Assembly (NCBI GenBank): GCA_964508195.1
Contig: CAZDSH010000007.1
Span: 1-48,008 of the forward strand
DNA length: 48,008 bases
Source of the DNA: JAAYEV01 sp964508195
GTDB lineage: Bacteria > Bacillota > Clostridia > Ch29
Direction: 5' to 3'
This document shows positions 25,100 to 34,274 of the stretch, piece after piece. The notes under the pieces are model-generated. The model had not been told where the DNA came from, ran no database searches, and saw nothing but the letters and a program-made list of their open reading frames with translations. The position numbers were made by a program, and so were the translations under genes. Position 1 is the stretch's first letter. Each line of letters starts with the position of its first letter.

Positions 25100-25645
25100 A
25101 TTATAATTTTTATTGCCCTTGAATTAGAGGAGGATATTAAAAGAAGGATACGCCAATACGTAAAGGAGACAGTTAAACCGATGTGTAAACACGGTCGATG
25201 GGTAGACAGTAGGAATTATCACCTTACGTTGAAATATTTAGGCGCCGTTAGCAAAAGGGATATAATCATGTTATGTGATATGTTAAAGGAGGTTGTTTCA
25301 TACCATAAAAATTTTCAGCTTAGCACCGGCGGTATTGGTACCTTCGGTAGGGATGACGCTACGAGGGCCAGGGTTCTATGGCTTAGTGCCAAGGGTGATA
25401 TAGGGGCCCTTGAAAGGCTACGGCGGCGTATAGAGGGCCGGGCCCTAGGGTTTGGGTACAAAATGGAGAGCAGGTTTGCGCCTCATATAACCCTAGCCAG
25501 GGACGTCCAGCTTCTTAAAAAACCAAATGATTTGAAAAGGTTGCCGCCTATAGATATAAACGTAACTGCCGTAAGTCTTATGGAGAGCAAAATGGAAAAG
25601 GGCAAAAGGGTCTATAAACCCCTAGGAGTATACAAGCTGATGTAA
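25100..25645 (+). CDS. thpR: RNA 2',3'-cyclic phosphodiesterase (2H family), likely AUU start
   Basis: About 181 aa, the usual family length. The two catalytic H-x-T/S-x motifs are HLTL (near residue 41) and HITL (near 129). Family members begin M-x-x-FIALEL; here the matching residues IIFIALEL are preceded by AGGAGGTG (25086-25093). No ATG, GTG or TTG lies at proper spacing: the in-frame GTG 25091 overlaps the ribosome site and GTG 25052 has none. ATT at 25100 is 8 bases after AGGAGG and gives the canonical N-terminus. Confidence 0.85.
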   Translation: MIIFIALELEEDIKRRIRQYVKETVKPMCKHGRWVDSRNYHLTLKYLGAVSKRDIIMLCDMLKEVVSYHKNFQLSTGGIGTFGRDDATRARVLWLSAKGDIGALERLRRRIEGRALGFGYKMESRFAPHITLARDVQLLKKPNDLKRLPPIDINVTAVSLMESKMEKGKRVYKPLGVYKLM

Positions 25646-25800
25646 TGGATAGACGTTAACGGTTTAAATCCCGGGGGAGGGAAAGTGTATATAGTTTAAA
25701 AGAAGGATATTACTAAAATAAAGCGAATTTTCTATAATAAGAAGCAAATAAAACGAAAACCGGATTGTTTATTTACCGTTAAAGGAATGGGGGAGGGGTA

Positions 25801-27084
25801 ATGGTGAGGACTGATATACTGATAAAGAATGCATCCCAGGTTGCTACATGCGCCGGTTGTGACCGGCCGCGAAGGGGTAAGGAGATGTCCTATGACATAA
25901 TAATGGAGGACGGCTGGGTTGCAGTGGCGGCGGATAGGATTATGGGTATAGGCAAAGGTGATATACCCCGGGAGATTGAAACTGATGACGACACTTTGAT
26001 CATTGACGCTTCGGGCAAGACCGTACTCCCCGGGTTTGTGGACCCTCATACGCATTTAGTGCACGGTGGTTCCAGAGAAGCGGAGCTTGCATTAAAACTA
26101 GAAGGCTTATCCTATCTGGAGATACTGGAAAAGGGTGGCGGTATATTAAATACGGTAAAATCGACGAGGGATGCTTCGGCGGAGGAGCTTATAAAAAAGG
26201 CAAAAAAAAGCTTAGATATTATGCTCCTTCATGGGACCACGACCATTGAAGCCAAAAGCGGCTACGGGTTGAATATGGGGGATGAGGTAAAGTGCCTGAA
26301 GGTGGCACGGACGCTTAATGAGCAACATCCAATAGATATAGTATCGACTTTTTTAGGTGCCCATGCAATTCCCCTGGAGTACATGGACAAAAAGCAGGAA
26401 TACATAGATTTTATGATAGAGGAGGTCATGCCCTACGTCAGACGTATGGATCTAGCGGAGTTTTGTGACGTGTTTTGTGAAAAGGGCGTCTTTTCCGTAG
26501 ATGAAAGCAGGAATATATTGTTGAGGGCCGAAGAAATGGGGTACAAATTAAAGATACACGCGGATGAAATAGAGGCCCTAGGCGGAGCGGAACTAGCCGG
26601 TGAACTCGGTGCAGTTTCAGCGGATCATTTACTCGCTATTTCGAATCTCGGGATAGAAAGATTGAAACAAGGGAATGTAATAGCCGTATTGTTACCCGGT
26701 ACGTCCTTTAACCTTGATATAGGCAAATACGCCAGAGCTAGGGATATGATAGAGTCCGGGCTGGCGGTAGCCCTAGCGACGGATTATAATCCCGGGAGTT
26801 GTCCCACGGAGAATATACAGCTAATTATGAGCCTCGCATGTTTAAAAATGAAAATGATACCCGAAGAGGTTGTATGCGCAACTACGATAAATGCCGCCCA
26901 TGCCCTCGGACGCGGTGCCCAGGTCGGGAGCTTGGAAGTGGGCAAAAAGGCGGATATCGTAGTTTTAGATGTCCCGAATATCGCATACATCCCGTATCAT
27001 TTCGGAATAAATCATGTGGATAAGGTGATAAAGGCCGGGACGCTAGTTGTAGATGAACAAAGGCTTGTGTATCAAGGGTGCTAG
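25801..27084 (+). CDS. hutI: Imidazolonepropionase
   Basis: A 427-aa amidohydrolase converting imidazolone-propionate to N-formimino-glutamate in histidine breakdown. Metal ligands: HTH at residues 83-85 in FVDPHTHLVHGGSRE, and the later HADEIEALGG and ATDYNPGSCPTEN. EAKSGYGL is also typical. There is an N-terminal insert with CAGCDRPRRGKEM. Start ATG 25801 follows GGGAGGGG. No other hut genes are in the window, so it is an orphan or part of a dispersed pathway. Confidence 0.93.
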   Translation: MVRTDILIKNASQVATCAGCDRPRRGKEMSYDIIMEDGWVAVAADRIMGIGKGDIPREIETDDDTLIIDASGKTVLPGFVDPHTHLVHGGSREAELALKLEGLSYLEILEKGGGILNTVKSTRDASAEELIKKAKKSLDIMLLHGTTTIEAKSGYGLNMGDEVKCLKVARTLNEQHPIDIVSTFLGAHAIPLEYMDKKQEYIDFMIEEVMPYVRRMDLAEFCDVFCEKGVFSVDESRNILLRAEEMGYKLKIHADEIEALGGAELAGELGAVSADHLLAISNLGIERLKQGNVIAVLLPGTSFNLDIGKYARARDMIESGLAVALATDYNPGSCPTENIQLIMSLACLKMKMIPEEVVCATTINAAHALGRGAQVGSLEVGKKADIVVLDVPNIAYIPYHFGINHVDKVIKAGTLVVDEQRLVYQGC

Positions 27085-27126
27085 CTACGCGGCTAGCCGG
27101 CGGATAACATGCAAAGGGGGTGCGTT

Positions 27127-27597
27127 ATGATCGAAAACCAATTAGTGGTTTTTAGGTTGGGTAAGGAAGAATACGGTATAGATATACTTTCAGTAAAGGA
27201 AATAATAAAATATCGTGAAACTGTGAAATTACCCGAATGTCCGGACTACATAGAGGGGATTATAAATTATAGGGACAGGGTGGTGCCTATCCTCGATCTA
27301 TATAAAAAGTTTAAATTAGGCGAAAACGGGGCAAAAATGGCCTCTACGAGGGTGATAATAGTCGGCATAGACGGTACCGATGATCGTCAGGTAGGGTTTA
27401 TGGTAGACGAGGTAGAAGAAGTTTTAAGGCTTGGGGGAAGGAATATCGAAGAGCCGCCGGATATCATTACAAAGAACATGGACAGGCGCTTCATTAAAGG
27501 CGTTGGTAAACCCGAGGGAAGGCTTATTATAATATTGGATATAGAAAAAGTATTGACGGAGACGGAAAAGGTTCAACTTCAAGGTCTGTTAGAATAG
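27127..27597 (+). CDS. cheW: CheW-type chemotaxis coupling protein
   Basis: A 156-aa single CheW domain (VVFRLGKEEYGIDILSVKEIIKY..., PDYIEGIINYRDRVVPILDLYKKF, GFMVDEVEEVLRL). It couples chemoreceptors to CheA. ATG 27127 follows AAAGGGGGTG; the earlier ATG 27109 lies before that site. No other chemotaxis genes are adjacent. Confidence 0.92.
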   Translation: MIENQLVVFRLGKEEYGIDILSVKEIIKYRETVKLPECPDYIEGIINYRDRVVPILDLYKKFKLGENGAKMASTRVIIVGIDGTDDRQVGFMVDEVEEVLRLGGRNIEEPPDIITKNMDRRFIKGVGKPEGRLIIILDIEKVLTETEKVQLQGLLE

Positions 27598-27685
27598 GTA
27601 TTGTTTTATTGCCAGAAAAAAGTTAGCGGGCTACAGTCCGATATCGGGGCATTAGGTTCAAGATATATTCTGGGAGGGAAGGCTG

Positions 27686-29263
27686 ATGATATACAATAGG
27701 AGAAATCAACTAATATGTTTAATTATGTTGATAATCGTACTCAATACGGTATCAGCGGTTCAAGTAGCGGCAACGGGCGAAATATTGTGGTATTACCCTC
27801 CTACGCCCCAGGGTGATGTCGGAATAAGGCGGCCCACGATACTGTGGACATTCTCCGGGCTATCATCGGGGGATATAAAGGATATAAACATGACGATAGA
27901 CGGGCGAAGGGTGGGCGCGGTTTTTAAGGACGAGCTTAATTCGGTATACTATAGGCCGCAACAAAATCTTTCGACGGGGAGGCGCAGGGTTTCTATCGTT
28001 ATAACGCTAAAGAGCGGGGTTAGGATTTCTTCACCGTCTTTTAGTTTTAATATATTAAATAAGGCCTTCGCGGAGGTACCCACAACACCGATTTATGAGG
28101 AGGTAAGGGATAGGATAAACTATTATAGGGTCATGGCCGGCTTACCTGAATTAACCGTTGAGGGTAGCCTCAACGCAGCGGCGAACAGCCATGCGCTCTA
28201 TGTAACAGATAATACTAATGCAGGGCATTTTGAGAGCAATAAAGGGCATAAACATTTCACCGGCGAAATGCCCTGGGATAGGACCAGATATTTCGGATAC
28301 ATAAGTCCGATGGTGGCGGAGAACATACACTTCTTAGGATCCCATATAGCGGCGGTAGATGATTGGATGGATTCTCTTTATCATAGGCTACCTATTATTA
28401 ATCCCATGTATGTGCACATAGGTTATGGGTTTGCTTCAAAGGGCAACAAACATGTAAACGTGCTGGAAGTAGGTGCCGTAAGATATAATGGCCTGGCGAA
28501 GGATATAGTGATTTATCCCGTAGACGGCCAAAGGGGTGTTCCGATAACGTGGAGCGGCCAGGAGCATCCGGATCCCCTAAGGCTGTACCCAGAGGCCGAT
28601 GGACCCGGGGGCTATCCCATTAGCCTGACGGTAACCGGTGACGGAATAGAAAAAGTGGAGCTAAGGAGCGCTTCTATTATTGATGAAGATATGGAAGAAT
28701 TAGGATTTTATAGCTTTGACGCCGAGAACGATTCAGAACTACTTGATAGCAATACAATAGCCCTTATACCGAGAAAAGCACTAAAGACTAGGACAGTTTA
28801 TAAAGTGAATATACTCTTTGATGTGACTTATATAGATGGCGAAACAGAGAGCATTAAAAAAGAATGGACATTTACTACCGGGAATGGTGGGTTTGAGACT
28901 TATCGTGCCGGTGATGATATATTTGTGTACATAAATGGTACTAAAAAGATTTATAAGTCGAAGCCCTTTATAAAAAACGATCGTGTAATGGTGCCCCTAA
29001 GGGGTGTATGCGAAAGCCTCGGGGCTGTAGTTGATTGGGATGGTGACACATATACGGCGGAAATAATAAAGGAGGACAATGTTATTACCCTCGGTATAGG
29101 TGATGAAAAGGTACTCGTTAATAATCGTAGCGTTGAAATGGATGCGCCGGCGGAGCTTATAAATAATACTACCTTTGTGCCGGTACGGTTTGTGTCAGAG
29201 GCTTTAGGATATGACGTAACTTGGGACGGGGTTATGAGGATGGTAATTATACGGGGCAAATAA
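27686..29263 (+). CDS. Secreted CAP-domain protein with C-terminal copper amine oxidase N-like (stalk) domain
   Basis: A 525-aa exported protein. The signal peptide is at residues 1-30 (LICLIMLIIVLNTVSAVQVAA). An Ig-like N-terminal segment is followed by a CAP/SCP domain (about 135-275; INYYRVMAGLPELTVEGSLNAAANSHALYVTDN, then GHFES and AENIHF). A second linker region follows, and residues about 410-525 resemble the stalk domain (VYINGTKKIYKSKPFIKNDRVMVPLRGVCESLGAVVDWD and FVPVRFVSEALGYDVTWD). It is probably cell-surface, with unknown substrate. Start ATG 27686 follows GGGAGGGAAGG. Confidence 0.88.
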   Translation: MIYNRRNQLICLIMLIIVLNTVSAVQVAATGEILWYYPPTPQGDVGIRRPTILWTFSGLSSGDIKDINMTIDGRRVGAVFKDELNSVYYRPQQNLSTGRRRVSIVITLKSGVRISSPSFSFNILNKAFAEVPTTPIYEEVRDRINYYRVMAGLPELTVEGSLNAAANSHALYVTDNTNAGHFESNKGHKHFTGEMPWDRTRYFGYISPMVAENIHFLGSHIAAVDDWMDSLYHRLPIINPMYVHIGYGFASKGNKHVNVLEVGAVRYNGLAKDIVIYPVDGQRGVPITWSGQEHPDPLRLYPEADGPGGYPISLTVTGDGIEKVELRSASIIDEDMEELGFYSFDAENDSELLDSNTIALIPRKALKTRTVYKVNILFDVTYIDGETESIKKEWTFTTGNGGFETYRAGDDIFVYINGTKKIYKSKPFIKNDRVMVPLRGVCESLGAVVDWDGDTYTAEIIKEDNVITLGIGDEKVLVNNRSVEMDAPAELINNTTFVPVRFVSEALGYDVTWDGVMRMVIIRGK

Positions 29264-29365
29264 ATATTAAAGCCCCGGGGATTAATTAAGGTATATACAA
29301 GGGCGTATACGATATAAGGATTAGGATGGTAAGCGTAATAATATTATTAAAAAGGAGTTATTAAT

Positions 29366-30781
29366 ATGGCAAAGGATATATCTAAGAAAAAAAGGAATTG
29401 CTGGCTCGAGCCGGATATATGTAATAAGGATGAGGTATTTGGATTTTGTGATGATTATATAAACTTCCTATCGGATTGTAAAACAGAAAGAGAATGTGTC
29501 GAATACATACAGGAGTTGGCCCTAAAGGACGGGTATATATCCCTTGACGCATTGATACAGGAGGGGAAAAAGCCTGTAAAAGGGGATAAAGTCTTTGTAA
29601 ACCATAGGGATAAAGCGGTAGTATTGTTTGTGATAGGTGAAGAGCCTATAGAGACGGGTATAAACTTGATCGGTTCGCATATAGATTCCCCTAGATTAGA
29701 CTTTAAACCGTCACCCCTGTATGAGGAGCAGAATATGGCCCTTTTTAAAACCCATTATTACGGTGGTATTAAAAAATATCAATGGACAACTATTCCCCTG
29801 GCAATACACGGAGTGATAATAAAGGGTAATGGCGAGAAAGTAAAGGTGGCTATAGGAGAAAAACCCGGAGAGCCCGTGTTCACTATTACTGACCTTTTGC
29901 CGCACCTTGCTAAGGAACAGATGGAAAAGAAGGCTTCGGAATTTATATCCGGAGAGGGCCTAAACTTTATCGTAGGTACTATACCTAAGGAGTATAACGA
30001 CGACCAAAAAGATATAAAAGGCGTAAAGGATATGGTCCTAGAACTTTTAAAGGACAAATACGGGTTAAAGGAAGAGGATTTCGTAAGTGCCGAGCTTATG
30101 GCGGTACCTGCGGGACGAGCGATGGATGTGGGCCTTGACAGGAGCCTCGTGGGGGGTTATGGGCAGGATGATAGGGTATGTGCGTACACATCCCTTAGGG
30201 CTATTATGGATACCAAGGGGCCTAATAAAACCTGTGCTGCCATATTCGTAGACAAGGAAGAGGTGGGGAGTATGGGGAATACGGGTATGCAGTCTGTGTT
30301 TTTCGAAAATGCACTAGCGGAGCTCATAAACCTTATTAGCGGAACCTGTAAAGACCTGCAGTTAAGGCGGGCCCTGGCTAATTCTAACGCTTTATCCGCA
30401 GATGTGGCCGCGGCTATTGACCCTAACTATCCCGAGGCCCATGATTTGAACAACGGTCCCAGGTTGGGGAACGGCGTGTGTATCGAAAAGTATACCGGTC
30501 ATAGGGGTAAGGCCGGGGGTAGTGACGCCAGCGCGGAATATATGGCTAAGGTGAGGCAGGTATTTAACGGCGGTAATGTAATATGGCAACCCGGGGGGCT
30601 GGGCAAAGTAGATCTAGGGGGCGGAGGCACTATAGCCAAATTTTTGGCTAATTGTGGTATGGATATAGTGGATTGCGGTGTGGCGGTACTTTGTATGCAC
30701 TCACCTTTCGAGCTGGCAAGTAAGGCGGACATATATATGACCTATAGGGCATACGCCGAATTTTATAGAAACATGAAATGA
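29366..30781 (+). CDS. M18-family aminopeptidase
   Basis: A 471-aa dinuclear zinc aminopeptidase of the M18 family. Motifs: GSHIDSPRLDFKP (zinc His, near residue 95), YGQDDRVCAYTSLRA (bridging Asp, near 265), FVDKEEVGSMGNTGMQS (catalytic and zinc glutamates, near 295), and VLCMHSPFELASKAD near the C-terminus (zinc His). Cytoplasmic, trimming acidic or neutral N-terminal residues. ATG 29366 has AAAAGGAG. Confidence 0.93.
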   Translation: MAKDISKKKRNCWLEPDICNKDEVFGFCDDYINFLSDCKTERECVEYIQELALKDGYISLDALIQEGKKPVKGDKVFVNHRDKAVVLFVIGEEPIETGINLIGSHIDSPRLDFKPSPLYEEQNMALFKTHYYGGIKKYQWTTIPLAIHGVIIKGNGEKVKVAIGEKPGEPVFTITDLLPHLAKEQMEKKASEFISGEGLNFIVGTIPKEYNDDQKDIKGVKDMVLELLKDKYGLKEEDFVSAELMAVPAGRAMDVGLDRSLVGGYGQDDRVCAYTSLRAIMDTKGPNKTCAAIFVDKEEVGSMGNTGMQSVFFENALAELINLISGTCKDLQLRRALANSNALSADVAAAIDPNYPEAHDLNNGPRLGNGVCIEKYTGHRGKAGGSDASAEYMAKVRQVFNGGNVIWQPGGLGKVDLGGGGTIAKFLANCGMDIVDCGVAVLCMHSPFELASKADIYMTYRAYAEFYRNMK

Positions 30782-30849
30782 TAACTCTAATACCCCGAAA
30801 GGGGTAGTGACGGCGTGCTGGAATATATTTATACAAGGGGGTCTGACAC

Positions 30850-31719
30850 GTGTTCGCAAAAACTAAAAAAGGAAAGCTAATCCTATTACTTTTACTCTTT
30901 TTAATAGTAAGCCTATACAATCTATGGACAGAGCAGCCAGCTATGACGCCGGCAGAATCGGGGGAACTGCGGGTACACTTTATAGATGTAGGCCAGGGGG
31001 ATAGTATCCTCATTGAGCTACCTAACGATGAAAATATGCTAATAGACGGGGGCACCCGTAAAGCCGGGGATATCGTAACGAGTTATATAAAGGGCCTCGG
31101 GATGGATAGCCTGGATTATATAGTGGCTACCCATCCCCATGAGGATCATATAGGGGGCCTTATAAAAGTATTCGAAACGATTCCCTTCGATAAGGTATAC
31201 ATGCCTAAGGTAGTGCATACGAGTAAAACCTTCGAAACCATGGTAAATACGGTGGCCGATAAGGGAAAGAGGTTCCAAAGGGCGAAGGCGGGGGTCGTTA
31301 TCACCGAGACTGAAAACTTAAAGGTAGACATATTGAGCCCCGTAAGGGAGAGCTATAACAATCTAAACAACTATTCGGCGGTAGTGAAGGTTGAGTATAA
31401 TAATATAGGCATTATATTTATGGGGGATGCCGAGAAACTTGCAGAGGACGAGTTAGACGGTACCCGTGTCAGTGCCCAGGTGTTAAAGGTAGGACATCAC
31501 GGGTCGAGGACCTCTTCATCACCGGAATTTTTAGCTAGGGTATCCCCAACATACGGAATAATCAGCTGTGGTAAGGATAATGATTACGGCCATCCCCATG
31601 CCGAAACCTTAGATGCCCTTAGGGATGCCGGCGTAACACATATACTAAGGACAGACCTCTCGGGTACTATTGTTCTGACGACCGACGGTAATGGGATTAT
31701 TATTGATGATGAGTACTAA
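30850..31719 (+). CDS. ComEC/Rec2-like metallo-beta-lactamase-fold hydrolase, membrane anchored
   Basis: A 289-aa protein with an N-terminal membrane helix (residues 8-26) and an MBL domain like the C-terminal domain of ComEC. FIDVGQGDSILIE, the metal site THPHEDHIGG (H95, H97, D99, H100), FMGDAE, VGHHGSRTSSSPEFL and HPHAETLDAL are all present. The active site appears to face outward. Start GTG 30850 has AAGGGGG at 9 bases. It is followed by a DUF3006 gene, a common partner. Confidence 0.9.
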   Translation: MFAKTKKGKLILLLLLFLIVSLYNLWTEQPAMTPAESGELRVHFIDVGQGDSILIELPNDENMLIDGGTRKAGDIVTSYIKGLGMDSLDYIVATHPHEDHIGGLIKVFETIPFDKVYMPKVVHTSKTFETMVNTVADKGKRFQRAKAGVVITETENLKVDILSPVRESYNNLNNYSAVVKVEYNNIGIIFMGDAEKLAEDELDGTRVSAQVLKVGHHGSRTSSSPEFLARVSPTYGIISCGKDNDYGHPHAETLDALRDAGVTHILRTDLSGTIVLTTDGNGIIIDDEY

Positions 31720-31733
31720 AGGAGGGGGTATCC

Positions 31734-31949
31734 GTGGAAACTATCCTTGTTGTGGATAGGATAGAGGGCGATTGGGCGGTGATCGAATATTCAAAGGCGG
31801 GTACAACTTTTAATATACCTTTGACCCTTTTACCCGGGAAAGTTAGTGAGGGGGACATGATAAGGTTTTGTATAACTTTACAGGAAAACGAGACATACAG
31901 GCGTAGGATGAGGCTTAAAAAACTTCTGGAGGATAATATGGACGATTAA
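31734..31949 (+). CDS. DUF3006 domain protein
   Basis: A 71-aa small beta-barrel-like protein of the DUF3006 family (DRIEGDWAVIEY...FNIPLTLLPGKVSEGDMIRF). GTG start 31734 has AGGAGGGGG. It lies 14 bases after the MBL gene, so co-translated. Function unknown. Confidence 0.85.
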   Translation: METILVVDRIEGDWAVIEYSKAGTTFNIPLTLLPGKVSEGDMIRFCITLQENETYRRRMRLKKLLEDNMDD

Positions 31950-32048
31950 TATTTCGATGTTTAAAGGGGACCAATAGGGGGAATCAATAGAATTGTAAAC
32001 CTGCAGGATGAATATGGTCCGAAGATCATTGTAAAGGAGAATGGTAAA

Positions 32049-32210
32049 ATGGAAAAATATCAATGCCCCGCCTGTCCATACATATATGATCCTAATGAAG
32101 GGGATGCGGAAAATGGAATAGAACCGGGTACGTCCTTCAATGACTTGCCCGAGGATTGGGTTTGTCCCGTATGCGGTGCTCCTAAGGATATATTTGAACT
32201 ACAGGGATGA
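32049..32210 (+). CDS. Rubredoxin
   Basis: A 53-aa iron protein: MEKYQCPACPYIYDPNEGD..., LPEDWVCPVCGAPKDIFEL. The four iron-binding cysteines form two C-x2-C pairs (residues 6/9 and 39/42). An electron carrier of anaerobes, often in oxygen or superoxide detoxification. ATG 32049 follows AAAGGAGA. It is about 100 bases after the DUF3006 gene. Confidence 0.95.
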   Translation: MEKYQCPACPYIYDPNEGDAENGIEPGTSFNDLPEDWVCPVCGAPKDIFELQG

Positions 32211-32314
32211 AAAGGTTATAACGATTTAGGTTACTGCAGGTTCCCGTTTTTTTAAAAAGAGGGCATAAACGATGCTATGCCTTCGGTTAAAATAACAACG
32301 GAGAGCGGTATAAT

Positions 32315-32350
32315 CAAGGGGCTGTTTCTTCCCCCAGGGACGGCTCTTTG
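32315..32350. terminator. Possible terminator between rubredoxin and csoR
   Basis: AAGGGGCTGT / ACGGCTCTTT pairs over 10 bases with several G-U pairs. The T-run is weak. Confidence 0.45.
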
Positions 32351-32375
32351 TTGCTGTTAGCCGTTATATGTACAA

Positions 32376-32639
32376 TTATTTTACATACTTTCTTATCACA
32401 TCGGCAAGCTCGTTTATGATCTCTGTGCCCCTGCCGCTGTTGATAGCATCCTTTACACATCCTTGTATATGGCTCTCCAACATTATTGCGCCTAGGCTGT
32501 TTAAGGCGGATTTTGCCGCTGCGATCTGTATAAGCACATCTACGCAGTATTTATCCTCTTCTATCATATTCTTTATTCCCCTTACCTGACCTTCGATTCT
32601 GTTAAGTCTTGATATTAACGCGGGTTTATTGCGCTTCAT
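32376..32639 (-). CDS. csoR: CsoR-family metal-sensing repressor
   Basis: An 87-aa all-helical repressor. C32 (YCVDVLIQI), H57 and C61 (ESHIQGC) give the Cys-His-Cys site of copper-sensing CsoR proteins. The N-terminal RLNRIEGQVRGIKNMIE is the DNA-contacting helix. No copper ATPase or chaperone gene is adjacent, so its target lies elsewhere, though it may regulate itself. Confidence 0.9.
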   Translation of the reverse strand: MKRNKPALISRLNRIEGQVRGIKNMIEEDKYCVDVLIQIAAAKSALNSLGAIMLESHIQGCVKDAINSGRGTEIINELADVIRKYVK

Positions 32640-32709
32640 AGGAGAACCCTTCCTTTCATTTTGATTATTTTACGCTTGCTTTAAGCTTGTGAAATATTAA
32701 CGGATTATA

Positions 32710-32724
32710 TACCTAGAGGGGGTA
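32710..32724. promoter_or_regulatory. Possible CsoR operator
   Basis: TACCTAGAGGGGGTA, a GC-rich pseudo-palindrome resembling known Bacillus CsoR sites of the TACC...GGGGGTA form. It lies 70 bases upstream of csoR. Confidence 0.4.
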
Positions 32725-32806
32725 ATAGTATATCCAGTATATCTCATATTATCTAATAGTCAACATAACGTACATTTGCGATGAAATTTTTTCACCGTTC
32801 TTTCAG

Positions 32807-32835
32807 TTGCATTGATACGTTCTGTATGTTATCAT
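32807..32835 (+). promoter_or_regulatory. Promoter of tRNA-Leu
   Basis: TTGCAT (32807-32812), a 17-base spacer and TATCAT (32830-32835), 19 bases before the tRNA. Confidence 0.6.
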
Positions 32836-32853
32836 GTTTTATAAAGTAAATAT

Positions 32854-32941
32854 GCCGAAGTGGTGGAATTGGCAGACGCGTTAGATTCAGGGTCTAATGG
32901 GCATCTCGCCCGTGCAGGTTCAAGTCCTGTCTTCGGCACCA
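32854..32941 (+). tRNA. tRNA-Leu (anticodon CAG)
   Basis: Acceptor stem GCCGAAG/CTTCGGC, discriminator A with encoded CCA, D-arm GTGGTGGAATTGGCAGAC, anticodon loop TTCAGGG, a class II long variable arm (TGGGCATCTCGCCCGT) and GTTCAAGTC T-loop. It marks the left edge of the accessory island. Confidence 0.95.
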
Positions 32942-32946
32942 ATAAA

Positions 32947-32990
32947 TAAGGACTATTAATTGTTTATGAACGATTGATAGTCCTTTTACC
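32947..32990 (+). terminator. Terminator of tRNA-Leu
   Basis: AAGGACTAT / ATAGTCCTT hairpin followed by TTTACC. Confidence 0.75.
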
Positions 32991-33162
32991 TATTTACCGA
33001 CTCAATATATTTATGGGATTTGTTTATCTCATTTTCGTAAATATCTTGTTTTGGCACTTGCATAATTTAACAAAAAATCTTATCATAGTATTTGTTTGAG
33101 GGGTTATGCCCCTGTTTGGGGGAAGAATTCATGCTTTATGGGCGGTGAGTTCTTTCTTTTCA

Positions 33163-33692
33163 ATGGATAATATAAAGGATTATGTTGAACTTATAAAGGC
33201 TCCATGGGGAAAATGTTTTATGATTTGCTTTTTTTACAGCTCGACATTCCGCAGGTTCCAAAATTAAAAATCCTTGATTTCGGGTCGGGGCTTGGCGTGA
33301 CATCAAACCATTTCGTCAATTGGCACGGCATAACCGCTGAGCGTGTCCGCTATTCCTGCCGTAATAACTTTTGGTGGTGCTTGAACAACGCCGCTAAAGG
33401 AATCGCACGGGATGAGCTGTCCTATGTTATGAATATGCTTAATGATGCGGTTCGGACTGAACTGCATGATATGATTGGCTATTATATTGGCACACAACAC
33501 GGCTTCAATCTTTCTGTTGGTAGAGACGGGAAGTATTTCAAATGCTATTTGTCGCTGGAGCTATATTCGCAATATGCTGCCACCTATTCTGGCAGAGATT
33601 ATAACGATGTTTGGGAAGCGATATATACCATGTGCAATTTATTCCATACGCTTGCTTTATCGGTTACGGCGCATTTCGGTTTTACATATTGA
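33163..33692 (+). pseudogene. Chimeric remnant: methyltransferase N-terminus joined to an aminoglycoside 6-adenylyltransferase C-terminus
   Basis: From ATG 33163 the frame reads MDNIKDYVELIKAPWGK, then must shift at the A-tract near 33210 to continue as MFYDLLFLQLDIPQVPKLKILDFGSGLGVTSNHF, the start of a class I SAM methyltransferase (motif I DFGSGLG). The missing base in the A-tract explains the shift. Directly after comes a segment (CRNNFWWCLNNAAKGIARDELSY..., GFNLSVGRDGKYFKCY) that matches the C-terminal half of AadE/AadK-type adenylyltransferases. Neither enzyme is complete, so no resistance is expected. Confidence 0.75.
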
Positions 33693-33989
33693 CGGCATGA
33701 AGAAGATGGGATACGGTAATCCTCTGCGAAGGGATGAGCGGTATAGGGCTGAACCTAAACACAGTATGGGCAATAAAGGGGGCAACAAAATGAAATTTCC
33801 AAGGTTATTACAAAATTGCAGTACCGGGCAATGGGCTATGGAGATATTTCATGGGGTATGCAGGTAAAAAAGTGATTGGTAGGTTTTCTGCGGAGGTAGC
33901 AATATTTGGATTTACAAATCTGGCTATACATAGTATAATAAAGTTATAATAATGATACAATATTGCTACGAAATGGGGTGATCAGGATA

Positions 33990-34274
33990 ATGAATATTAA
34001 ACCGTCTGCGGCTATACGGAATAATTACAATGGGATCTCTGAACTCTGCAAAAGATCGGGGGAGCCAGTATACCTTACAAAGAATGGTGAGGGTGATCTG
34101 GTAGTGATGGATATCGAAACATTTACTAGGCGTGAAAGTATGTTACGCTTGCGTGAAAAACTAATTACTTCCGAGGAAGGCCGGTTAAATGGCAAGAATG
34201 GTTATTCCGTCGATGAGGTATCCCAGATGATGAAAGATGCAATCCAGGAGGTACTAGATGGGGAACGAAGATAA
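33990..34274 (+). CDS. Phd/YefM-family antitoxin
   Basis: A 94-aa protein with the Phd/YefM fold: MNIKPSAAIRNNYNGISELCKRSGEPVYLTKNGEGDLVVMDIETF. It represses its own operon and neutralises the toxin through its C-terminal tail. ATG 33990 is preferred over the TTG 33963 frame start because it gives the usual N-terminus. It overlaps the toxin gene by 17 bases. Confidence 0.9.
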   Translation: MNIKPSAAIRNNYNGISELCKRSGEPVYLTKNGEGDLVVMDIETFTRRESMLRLREKLITSEEGRLNGKNGYSVDEVSQMMKDAIQEVLDGERR

